Assembly (NCBI GenBank): GCA_016871975.1
Contig: VHBM01000019.1
Location: forward strand, 1 to 20,439
Reading direction: 5' to 3'
DNA: 20,439 bases
DNA from: Nitrososphaerota archaeon
Lineage (GTDB): Archaea > Thermoproteota > Nitrososphaeria > Nitrososphaerales > Nitrosopumilaceae
In this document: one piece after another, positions 1 through 5,812 of the stretch
Position numbering within the stretch: position 1 is the stretch's first letter
Layout: each line of letters opens with the position of its first letter
Notes under the pieces: generated by a model
What the model was told of the DNA's origin: nothing
Database searches by the model: none
Seen by the model: the letters and a program-made list of their open reading frames with translations, nothing else
Translations under genes and position numbers: made by a program

Positions 1-821
1 AGAGCAAGGATCCAAAGGTTAGAAAAATTGCAACTGCGTGTTACCTGATTTACCGAACTTCGATGAGGGTTGGAGACGAAAAGGATCCTGATGAGGCAGA
101 TACTGTTGGCGCAACAACACTAAGAAAGGAGCATGTAAAGCTTGGAAACAACTCCATAGAGTTTGATTTTTTGGGAAAAGACAGCGTTAGATGGCAAGAG
201 ACAATACAGGTTGTTGATGATGATAAGCAATTTTATGAAAACTTGAAAGAGTCAATCGCAAATAAAAAACCAAACGAAGAGATCTTTGACGGAATAACAT
301 CAAGACATGTTAATGCCTATTTTTCAGGCATAGTAAAAGGCCTAACAGCAAAGGTATTCAGAACATATCTTGCGACAAACGAAGTCAAAGATTATTTGAA
401 AAAACATGCAAATATCAAATCAGAATCTCCTAATGTAAAACTGTACCATGCAAAAATGGCAAACTTGCAGGCAGCAATAATGTGTAACCACAAACGAACA
501 ATTCCAAAAACATTTGAAAATGCATTGCAAAAAAAGCGAGATCTGCTAAAAAAGATTCAGGAAACAAAACCAAAGACTGAACAAAAAGAAAAACTAGAGG
601 AAAGAAAAGAAAAAATCAAACTTGCAATCGACCTTTCTGAAAAAACTAGAGACTATAACTTGGGAACATCGCTTCGCAACTACATAGATCCTCGTGTTTT
701 CAAGGCATGGACTGATGAAGTAAAAGCTGATTGGGAAAAACTTTACACTGCTGCACTGCAGAAAAAATTTCTTTGGGTAAAAAACGAAAATGTCAAGTGG
801 AAGGATATAGTTACACAATAA
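1..821 (+). CDS. DNA topoisomerase IB, C-terminal part (5' end outside window)
   Basis: Type IB topoisomerases relax supercoils by nicking one strand through a 3'-phosphotyrosine. The reading frame is open from base 3, without a start, so the gene begins upstream. The fragment opens with the catalytic-core signature of the eukaryotic and thaumarchaeal enzyme (RKIATACYLIYRTSMRVGDEKD, then DEADTVGATTLRKEH). A K/E-rich stretch at about bases 520-630 matches the coiled-coil linker. The C-terminal domain carries SLRNYIDPRVFKAW, whose Tyr codon at 681-683 is the expected catalytic tyrosine. Among archaea this enzyme is known as a hallmark of Thaumarchaeota, and this drives the taxonomic assignment. 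The methionine at base 63 is internal and should not be taken as the start. The stop is followed by the tRNA-Met promoter. Family assignment is secure. Confidence 0.95.
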   Translation, partial: SKDPKVRKIATACYLIYRTSMRVGDEKDPDEADTVGATTLRKEHVKLGNNSIEFDFLGKDSVRWQETIQVVDDDKQFYENLKESIANKKPNEEIFDGITSRHVNAYFSGIVKGLTAKVFRTYLATNEVKDYLKKHANIKSESPNVKLYHAKMANLQAAIMCNHKRTIPKTFENALQKKRDLLKKIQETKPKTEQKEKLEERKEKIKLAIDLSEKTRDYNLGTSLRNYIDPRVFKAWTDEVKADWEKLYTAALQKKFLWVKNENVKWKDIVTQ

Positions 822-832
822 ATTTAGAATCG

Positions 833-838
833 TTTAAT
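833..838 (+). promoter_or_regulatory. TATA-like box of tRNA-Met
   Basis: TTTAAT lies about 28-33 bp upstream of the first tRNA base, in the 44-bp gap after the topoisomerase stop. This is the usual archaeal spacing for TBP/TFB-driven transcription. Confidence 0.45.
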
Positions 839-865
839 TGCGCCAAACTGGCGTCTAATCTTTGT

Positions 866-960
866 GCCGGAGTAGCTCAGCCTGGCCTAGAGTGCCAGTC
901 TCCACATAAAGGGCAATACTCATAATCTGGAGGTCGTGGGTTCGAAACCCACCTCCGGCA
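866..960 (+). tRNA. tRNA-Met (elongator, anticodon CAT) with a 19-nt intron
   Basis: The cloverleaf is complete once an intron is removed. The acceptor stem GCCGGAG (866-872) pairs with CTCCGGC (953-959), with discriminator A960. The D stem is GCTC/GAGT, and the T arm is GTGGG-TTCGAAA-CCCAC. The anticodon loop CTCATAA has CAT at 921-923. The anticodon stem is CCAG plus A918 against TCTGG (926-930), which works only if 899-917 is spliced out, placing the intron at tRNA position 30/31. GC-C/G at the acceptor end and the resemblance to archaeal elongator rather than initiator tRNA-Met favour the elongator. No 3' CCA is encoded. A T-rich run (968-976) follows and may terminate transcription. Confidence 0.92.
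899..917 (+). other. tRNA intron at position 30/31 with bulge-helix-bulge
   Basis: The splice sites fall in a canonical archaeal bulge-helix-bulge. The outer helix is GAG (890-892) with CTC (919-921). The central 4-bp helix is TGCC (893-896) with GGCA (912-915). The two 3-nt bulges are AGT (897-899) and ATA (916-918), and each is cut after its second base (898/899 and 917/918). C900-G911 and T901-A910 form a short inner helix. The splicing endonuclease would recognise it directly. The position differs from the usual 37/38 site. Confidence 0.9.
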
Positions 961-976
961 TTACAAAGTTTGTTTT

Positions 977-2251
977 TCAAATGGCTCTATGTGACAGACG
1001 ATGTTTAAGATAAATCCGAAATAAGACTAGAGATACCGCTAAGATTCCAACCGCTACCAAAAATGTGGTCAAATATCCACTGATGTTGGTGATAAAACCT
1101 GCCATCAATGCAGCGCTAAAGATTCCTATTCCAATCATAAAGCTGTTTACTCCAAGATACCTTCCCTCAAAGCCTCGAGGTATTGTCTTAAACAAAAGAA
1201 TAGAGTTTGATGTGCTAAATATCGAAAATGCCATGACCATTATGCTTGAAGAAACAGCAGCTACTACAAACGAATCAAAGCCAAGAGTGATTGGAATTAA
1301 AAATGCAGTTGTAAGTACTGCAGCTATTCTAGGTATAAATGAAATTGTTGTTGCACGCTCTTCGCCTATCTTTGAAGTCAGTCTTGGAACAAGATAGAAT
1401 ATTACAAGAAGTGTTATTGTTTGAATCAAATAGACTGTAAATACCTGAGAATCAGAAAATTGATGATCTTTTAGAAAGGGAATGAATGCTGTAAAGTAGA
1501 TGTTGCTTCCCAGATAAAAAAAGAAATTTGTTAAAAACAAAATTCCAATTTCGTGAGATATATTTCCTTTAAAAATCGAAATTAAATGTTTAAAGTCTAC
1601 CCTATGTGGAATTTTTGGAAATACTATGTGAAAATGAAATCGAAAGTTTCTAAAAACAGAGTTCATACCATGCACTGATTGGGCGATTGTATGACGTTCA
1701 AGAAAGGTTGAGCTTTTTACTATTACACTTGTAACAACTGCTATGCTGCTAGTTATTGCACAGAACAAAAAATATGGCCCTACTTCAAAATAGTAATTCC
1801 AAATACTTCCCACAACAAAGGCGGTAAAGCTTCCAAAGGTAGTAATTATTGCAGTAAACGAAAAGAGCTTACTCCACTGGTTGTTAGGAACAGTCTCCAT
1901 TACAAGAAGTTGTGTTATTGGGTTTTTGCCAACTAGGAAAAATCCAATTATTGCAGATATTGCGTATATGATACCAAGTTCTTTTGTAAAATAAAGCCAG
2001 ATACAGCATGATGCAATAATAGAAAAACAAACCAGTAGGATTGCTCGTTTGATATGAAATCTATCTATTATTTTGCCCCAAAAAATTGAGCCTAGCGCAG
2101 AAGCACCGTATTGAAGTGCGATGACGATTCCAACGTCACTTACTGTACCTCCAAGTGAAATTACGTATAATGGTAAAACAATATGCAAGCCTTCCGCAGA
2201 GATACTCGAGGGCAAAATGTACAGCATCCAGTTTTTTTTCGATGAAAACAT
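977..2251 (-). CDS. Major facilitator superfamily (MFS) transporter
   Basis: This is a 424-residue protein, very hydrophobic throughout, with about 12 predicted membrane segments in two halves separated by a hydrophilic loop (about residues 185-235), the usual MFS size and layout. The first cytoplasmic loop (residues about 57-70: FWGKIIDRFHIKRA) matches the MFS loop-2/3 signature G-x3-D-R-x-x-x-R. It should be an integral membrane secondary transporter. The substrate cannot be read from the sequence; drug or metabolite exporters are the nearest general class. It starts with ATG at 2251 and ends 16 bp after the tRNA-Met gene on the other strand, so the two are convergent. It diverges from the zincin-like gene at 2376 across a 124-bp region holding a 9-bp inverted repeat that could be a shared operator. 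Confidence 0.85.
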   Translation of the reverse strand: MFSSKKNWMLYILPSSISAEGLHIVLPLYVISLGGTVSDVGIVIALQYGASALGSIFWGKIIDRFHIKRAILLVCFSIIASCCIWLYFTKELGIIYAISAIIGFFLVGKNPITQLLVMETVPNNQWSKLFSFTAIITTFGSFTAFVVGSIWNYYFEVGPYFLFCAITSSIAVVTSVIVKSSTFLERHTIAQSVHGMNSVFRNFRFHFHIVFPKIPHRVDFKHLISIFKGNISHEIGILFLTNFFFYLGSNIYFTAFIPFLKDHQFSDSQVFTVYLIQTITLLVIFYLVPRLTSKIGEERATTISFIPRIAAVLTTAFLIPITLGFDSFVVAAVSSSIMVMAFSIFSTSNSILLFKTIPRGFEGRYLGVNSFMIGIGIFSAALMAGFITNISGYLTTFLVAVGILAVSLVLFRIYLKHRLSHRAI

Positions 2252-2375
2252 AGTTTGAACACACTTGATTTTAGATGCTTTGATATCCTTTATGTGATGA
2301 AAAAATGTTTGTATTCAAACTAATTTTACAAAGCTAGTTACTGTTAAATCTAGTTCAAATCCGATTGATAACAAA
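2252..2375. promoter_or_regulatory. Divergent promoter region with spaced inverted repeat
   Basis: TAGTTTGAA (2251-2259) is repeated in inverse as TTCAAACTA (2314-2322), and a nested GTTTG-TATT-CAAAC dyad lies at 2307-2320. A TATA-like GTTAAAT at 2344-2350 sits about 28 bp from the ATG at 2376. The TATA box of the MFS gene is less clear (TCTAAAATC on the minus strand near 2266-2275). Confidence 0.5.
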
Positions 2376-3575
2376 ATGGGTGAATTAGAAGAATTTTCTG
2401 AATCCTTGCTTGCACAACTTGAAGTAGAGTTAGATGAAGAAAAAGTGATAAAAGATCTAACTGAAAAAATAAAAGAAAACGCAAGTTTTACTATAAAATT
2501 TGACTCACTTGAACAAATTTCTGAAAAAATTTTTTCAGATATGAAAGAAAAGATAAGTGATTTTACTGGAATTGCAGTTTTGCCACAAACTAGCATAGCG
2601 TATCCTGATTTAGATGGTTTTAAGAAATTAAAAGGAAAAAAGGTCTTTGCGGCATCAAATGCAGCAAAGTTTGTCGAAGAGTTATTTGATGCTGTATCAA
2701 AAAAAGACACTAAGAAAATTTCATCGTTGATACAGCAAGATGCTGCCAAGTATTTTGTGTATTCTACTTATGCAATTCAATATCTATCAAAAATTTCTAC
2801 CACCTATGGCGATTATCTAGATGGTATGATTTATCTAAACAAGTTTATTCTCTCAAGTTATCCGCAGATTATTCTTTACAGACAAGGAAAGCTATACGAG
2901 CCAAAGTTTGAGTCTATAAAGTCAGGTTATGTTGGTGCACTGAAAATGACTATTCTTGAGGAGATGATTCATTCGATTCAAGAAAAATTGCAACAGATGA
3001 ACAAAAATGCAGCAATGAGTGTCAATGCCTTAAACGAAGAGCTTGCAAAGATAATTTTGAGTCTAGATGACAAGACTGTGGCGAGTTTATCAGAATATCT
3101 TCAGATACAGCCTGTTCCAGATGATTTTCCGATTGCAAAAAGAGCAAATCTGTTTTTTATGTTAAATCCAGATAATTTCATAGTAAATGTACTTGGGCCC
3201 GATGTGATGACATTCACACGAGTTGAGATTGACCCAAAAATATCAGAGATGATTCCACAGTTGCTTGATATTTACCAGCGATGGCTAAAGCCAATTCAGG
3301 CACATCACGCTGCGTTTACCACGATGGAAGGCATGGCTGAATTTATCGTACAAAACATGCTAAAAGATGACGCCGATTTTCTACACTATCTTACCTCTTT
3401 TGCTGGAACAGATATCTCGTCTTATCAGGTACGAAAAAGCCTTGGAAAGGATTTTACCAAGATGGTTTTTGAAAAATTTGGCAAAAAAACTTTTGAGATG
3501 TTAATTTCCGATCCTCCCTCAACTAAGGAACTAAAGGAACCAACATTATATCTGAAAAGAAAATCATCAATGTAA
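2376..3575 (+). CDS. Conserved-type hypothetical protein with zincin-like EExxH...EGxAE signature
   Basis: I do not recognise a named family for this 399-residue protein. It has an acidic, helical N-terminus and no signal peptide or membrane segment, so it is probably cytoplasmic. In the middle it carries T-I-L-E-E-M-I-H-S (E195-E196-x-x-H199) and, 119 residues later, T-M-E-G-M-A-E-F (E318 to E322). This resembles the HExxH helix and the EGxAE third-ligand helix of gluzincin metallopeptidases, except that the first histidine is glutamate. It may be an inactive or atypical metallopeptidase; that is inference. ATG at 2376 is supported by a TATA-like box 28 bp upstream. The next gene begins 7 bp after its stop, so the two are probably co-transcribed. 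Confidence 0.6.
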   Translation: MGELEEFSESLLAQLEVELDEEKVIKDLTEKIKENASFTIKFDSLEQISEKIFSDMKEKISDFTGIAVLPQTSIAYPDLDGFKKLKGKKVFAASNAAKFVEELFDAVSKKDTKKISSLIQQDAAKYFVYSTYAIQYLSKISTTYGDYLDGMIYLNKFILSSYPQIILYRQGKLYEPKFESIKSGYVGALKMTILEEMIHSIQEKLQQMNKNAAMSVNALNEELAKIILSLDDKTVASLSEYLQIQPVPDDFPIAKRANLFFMLNPDNFIVNVLGPDVMTFTRVEIDPKISEMIPQLLDIYQRWLKPIQAHHAAFTTMEGMAEFIVQNMLKDDADFLHYLTSFAGTDISSYQVRKSLGKDFTKMVFEKFGKKTFEMLISDPPSTKELKEPTLYLKRKSSM

Positions 3576-3582
3576 TAAAAAA

Positions 3583-4407
3583 TTGAGTGAAAAATTTGAT
3601 CCCTTTGTTGCAGAGTGGATATCATTTGCGACTAGTCAAAAATACAGCCTAGTCGAAAAGTGCCTCAAGTTATCACAACTTTTAGAATATCCAAATCTTG
3701 ATTTTAATGCCTATATCCAAAAGATCAATGATATTGGAAAATCGCTGCAGTTATCAATTACAAATGTTGACAATCCAACATATCGCATTTCAGTGTTAAA
3801 TGAACATTTTTTTGGTCGTTATGGATTTAAAGGCGATAATGAGGATTATTACAATCCAAAAAACAATTTTTTAAATGATGTCATAGATAAAAAATCAGGA
3901 ATACCAATTACTTTATCAATTTTGTATGTCGAGATTGCAAAGCACATAGGACTAGATCTTCGAATAGTTGGATTCCCAAGCCATGTGGTTGTAAAATACA
4001 AAGAAGAGGTTATAGTAGATCCCTTTAACCAAGGAAAATTACTAACAATGGATGATCTAAATGAAATCCTTTACAGAAACTATGGTGATAAGGTAGAGTT
4101 TCTTCCAGAGTTTCTAAATGAGCTAAGGCAAGAACATGTCCTGATTCGTATGCTTCGCAATTTAAAAAACTCGTACACCCACTCTTATGCATATGACAAG
4201 GCCATGCGCTGCACAAACATGATACTTGGTCTTGGGCCAAACATGCCTGAAGACATTAGAGATAAGGGAGTTTTAGAACACTATTTACTAAATGATGGTG
4301 AGGCCTTGAAATTTCTGAATCGCTATTTGGAGCTAGAACCAAATGCCGAAGATGCCGATTTTGTTTTAGAATTGATAAGAAGTATAAGGGAAAAAGTCAA
4401 TCAATGA
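3583..4407 (+). CDS. SirB1-type transglutaminase-like protein with C-terminal TPR-like repeats
   Basis: The 274-residue protein matches the SirB1 N-terminal/transglutaminase-like family. The core is DKKSGIPITLSILYVEIAKHIGL (residues about 102-124), then GFPSHVVVKY with H134 and IVDPFNQG with D146, which correspond to the His and Asp of the transglutaminase fold. The cysteine expected in active transglutaminases is not seen near GIPIT, as in SirB1 relatives. The C-terminal third (residues about 190-270) looks like TPR helices (cf. LNRYLELEPNAED). Catalytic activity is unproven; a protein-interaction role is equally possible. The start is TTG at 3583, seven bases after the preceding stop, without a clear Shine-Dalgarno. 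The 3' end overlaps the convergent 56-aa gene by 11 bp. Confidence 0.8.
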   Translation: MSEKFDPFVAEWISFATSQKYSLVEKCLKLSQLLEYPNLDFNAYIQKINDIGKSLQLSITNVDNPTYRISVLNEHFFGRYGFKGDNEDYYNPKNNFLNDVIDKKSGIPITLSILYVEIAKHIGLDLRIVGFPSHVVVKYKEEVIVDPFNQGKLLTMDDLNEILYRNYGDKVEFLPEFLNELRQEHVLIRMLRNLKNSYTHSYAYDKAMRCTNMILGLGPNMPEDIRDKGVLEHYLLNDGEALKFLNRYLELEPNAEDADFVLELIRSIREKVNQ

Positions 4408-4567
4408 TGGACTGGATGTCGTGTCCTTTTCGTATCATTGAGATTTCATGTCTTGCTACTTTATTGCGCAGTGCTCTCTTTAGTACATCGACTTCGTTTC
4501 TCAAAGTTGCAACTTCGTCTTCTAGTTTTGCAACCCTATCATAGATTGTTTCTGTTTCATTAACCAT
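4397..4567 (-). CDS. 56-aa coiled-coil protein
   Basis: This short open frame (ATG at 4567, TGA at 4397-4399) encodes a charged helical protein. Residues about 9-38 carry a heptad pattern of Leu/Val (RVAKLEDEVATLRNEVDVLK), typical of a parallel coiled coil. The C-terminus is basic. A TATA-like CTTTTTAAG on the minus strand (4592-4600) lies about 29 bp from the ATG, the spacing seen for other leaderless genes here, which supports a real gene. It overlaps the end of the SirB1-type gene by 11 bp in convergent orientation. I do not recognise a family. It could be a small oligomerising regulator or adaptor. The reading frame and heptads are seen; the function is unknown. Confidence 0.65.
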   Translation of the reverse strand: MVNETETIYDRVAKLEDEVATLRNEVDVLKRALRNKVARHEISMIRKGHDIQSIID

Positions 4568-4591
4568 AATGTTCTAAAACAGAAAAAAGAT

Positions 4592-4600
4592 CTTAAAAAG
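4592..4600 (-). promoter_or_regulatory. TATA-like box of the coiled-coil gene
   Basis: CTTTTTAAG on the minus strand is centred about 29 bp upstream of the ATG at 4567, which would give a leaderless or near-leaderless mRNA. Confidence 0.45.
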
Positions 4601-4638
4601 TTATGGATCAATTTATTGATAGTTTGGTTAGTTTTTTC

Positions 4639-4800
4639 TCATAAATCAAATTCTTGATTACACGCAGGGCATTTTCCCCTCTCTTTTCCAGTTTGCCCTA
4701 TAATGAAAATTCTTCCAATGGTTTTGCACAAAGGACACATCCCTGTTGTGACGTTTTTTGGTCCACTTTTAATGATCTTTTGGGTCTTTCGTCTACCCAT
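4639..4800 (-). CDS. 53-aa zinc-ribbon protein
   Basis: The protein has a basic N-terminus (MGRRKTQK) and two CxxC knuckles, CPLC (C22, C25) and CPAC (C44, C47), 18 residues apart, which is a classic rubredoxin-like zinc ribbon. Such small basic ribbons often bind RNA, ribosomes or the transcription apparatus, but no particular partner can be named. The frame stays open further upstream through the tRNA-Ser gene. ATG at 4800 is preferred because a TATA-like ACTTAATAG lies 27 bp upstream (4823-4831), because the zinc ribbon begins just after it, and because the longer version would read through a tRNA. Confidence is good that it is a gene, low on the role. Confidence 0.75.
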   Translation of the reverse strand: MGRRKTQKIIKSGPKNVTTGMCPLCKTIGRIFIIGQTGKERGKCPACNQEFDL

Positions 4801-4822
4801 GAAGGGGAAAATATTGCGCTGT

Positions 4823-4831
4823 CTATTAAGT
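4823..4831 (-). promoter_or_regulatory. TATA-like box of the zinc-ribbon gene
   Basis: ACTTAATAG on the minus strand sits 27 bp upstream of the ATG at 4800 and just downstream of tRNA-Ser. It favours this start over a longer reading frame through the tRNA. Confidence 0.45.
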
Positions 4832-4843
4832 CTATGATTTGAA

Positions 4844-4930
4844 TGGCGCGGGGAGAGGGATTTGAACCCTCGCGTCCTTGCGAACATGGGATTAGCAATC
4901 CCACGCCCTACCAGGCTAGGCGATCCCCGC
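4844..4930 (-). tRNA. tRNA-Ser (anticodon GCT) with encoded CCA
   Basis: The acceptor stem is GCGGGGA (4924-4930) with TCCCCGC (4848-4854), discriminator G, followed by an encoded CCA (4844-4846). The D stem is GCCT/GGGC. The anticodon arm TGGGA-TTGCTAA-TCCCA carries GCT, reading AGC/AGU serine codons. The long variable arm GTTC-GCAA-GGAC, with a GNRA-type loop, and the T arm GAGGG-TTCAAAT-CCCTC complete a class II tRNA. No intron is present. An AT-rich ATTTATTTAC (4954-4963, minus) about 28 bp upstream is a candidate promoter and abuts the metallophosphoesterase stop codon. Confidence 0.96.
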
Positions 4931-4963
4931 TCAAGGGTTGCTAAAACTAGTCTGTAAATAAAT

Positions 4964-5716
4964 TCATTCTTCCCCAAAGCGAGTATAATTTTTTACAATG
5001 TTTTCAAGAGGGATTCTTTTGCCTCCTACAATTTTTAGATCAACATGAATTTTCTTGTTTTCGATTTTAATGATGTTGTATGTATTTTCAAAAAGTCCCC
5101 TGACTCGCTCTGATGAGGAAGTACCCCCATTTACAATTGAGAGATTTTTGAATGTCCAAATCCATGGGCGGTGTTTGTGACCACACAGCACTAGATCAAC
5201 ATTAGTAGCTAGTATTGTTCGTAGCACATCACCTGCATCAATTACAGTGACTCTATCAGAGCCAGTGTCAGGTATTCCGATTAGATGGTGATGCATTGCA
5301 AGGATTTTGATTTTTTTTGCATACTTTTTCATAGTACGCTCAAGCCAAAGGTTCTGTCTGTATCCAACCTCGCCTTCGTCTCTATCTGGCCTTGCTGTGC
5401 CAAGAGTTACAACAACTACGTCTTTATCAAGCTCATTGACTGTCTCAAATGGAAAATATTTCTTAAAAACAAGATAGCCTGTGTTTCTATAGTCGTGGTT
5501 TCCACTAATTGCTATGATTTTTGGAACATCAAGTTGTGAAATGAATTCTTTACATTTTTCATATTCTTTTACCAACCCCTCGTTTGTAAGATCACCTGTA
5601 ATGATAGCTGCGTCTGGTTTTAATGCGTTAACCTCATCAAGTACAGTATTGAAAACTTTTTCTCTGAATTGTGATCCTACATGAATGTCTGATAGTTGAA
5701 CTATCTTCATTTTCAT
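4964..5716 (-). CDS. Calcineurin-like metallophosphoesterase
   Basis: The 250-residue protein has all five metallophosphoesterase blocks in order: D10-x-H12 (SDIHVG), G-D42 (TGDLTN), G-N73-H74-D, H142-H143-H144 (AMHHH) and G-H180-x-H182 (CGHKH). These bind a di-metal centre that hydrolyses phosphomonoesters or diesters. The arrangement and length are like CpdA/class III cyclic-nucleotide phosphodiesterases, but the substrate cannot be assigned from sequence. There is no signal peptide, so it is probably cytoplasmic. ATG at 5716 or the second Met codon at 5710 could start the protein; a TATA-like TTCTTAAAG (5737-5745, minus) lies 25-31 bp upstream. It diverges from the isocitrate dehydrogenase gene and ends 33 bp before tRNA-Ser. 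Confidence 0.88.
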   Translation of the reverse strand: MKMKIVQLSDIHVGSQFREKVFNTVLDEVNALKPDAAIITGDLTNEGLVKEYEKCKEFISQLDVPKIIAISGNHDYRNTGYLVFKKYFPFETVNELDKDVVVVTLGTARPDRDEGEVGYRQNLWLERTMKKYAKKIKILAMHHHLIGIPDTGSDRVTVIDAGDVLRTILATNVDLVLCGHKHRPWIWTFKNLSIVNGGTSSSERVRGLFENTYNIIKIENKKIHVDLKIVGGKRIPLENIVKNYTRFGEE

Positions 5717-5777
5717 CTATGTTGAGCTAGTTTCACTTTAAGAACTTGGTAGTTTTTTGAAATTTTACTATAAGTAC

Positions 5778-5802
5778 AATTAAATACACTGAAACTTTCA
5801 GT
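5778..5802 (+). promoter_or_regulatory. Promoter and operator-like palindrome of the isocitrate dehydrogenase gene
   Basis: A TATA-like AATTAAATA (5778-5786) is followed at once by a perfect palindrome, ACTGAAA-C-TTTCAGT (5788-5802), and then a T-run, ending 10 bp before the TTG start. A protein bound there would block transcription initiation. Regulation is inferred. Confidence 0.5.
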
Positions 5803-5812
5803 TTTTGCTGCA

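Noticed and set aside
2294..2300. GTGATGA resembling box C of a C/D guide RNA
   Set aside because: No matching D box (CTGA) or C'/D' pair is found at suitable distance, and it lies in the MFS/zincin-like promoter region.
2315..2749. Minus-strand 144-aa ORF
   Set aside because: Low-complexity Ser/Phe composition typical of the antisense of an acidic, Lys/Glu-rich gene; it lies fully over the 399-aa gene and its promoter.
977..4567. Possible horizontally acquired island around the MFS and SirB1-type genes
   Set aside because: Base composition and promoter style look the same as neighbours, and there are no integrase, transposase or direct repeats at the edges; the tRNA-Met next to it shows no attachment-site copy.
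4639..4977. Longer 112-aa form of the zinc-ribbon protein
   Set aside because: It would translate the whole tRNA-Ser gene and start inside the metallophosphoesterase; the 53-aa form has a proper TATA box.
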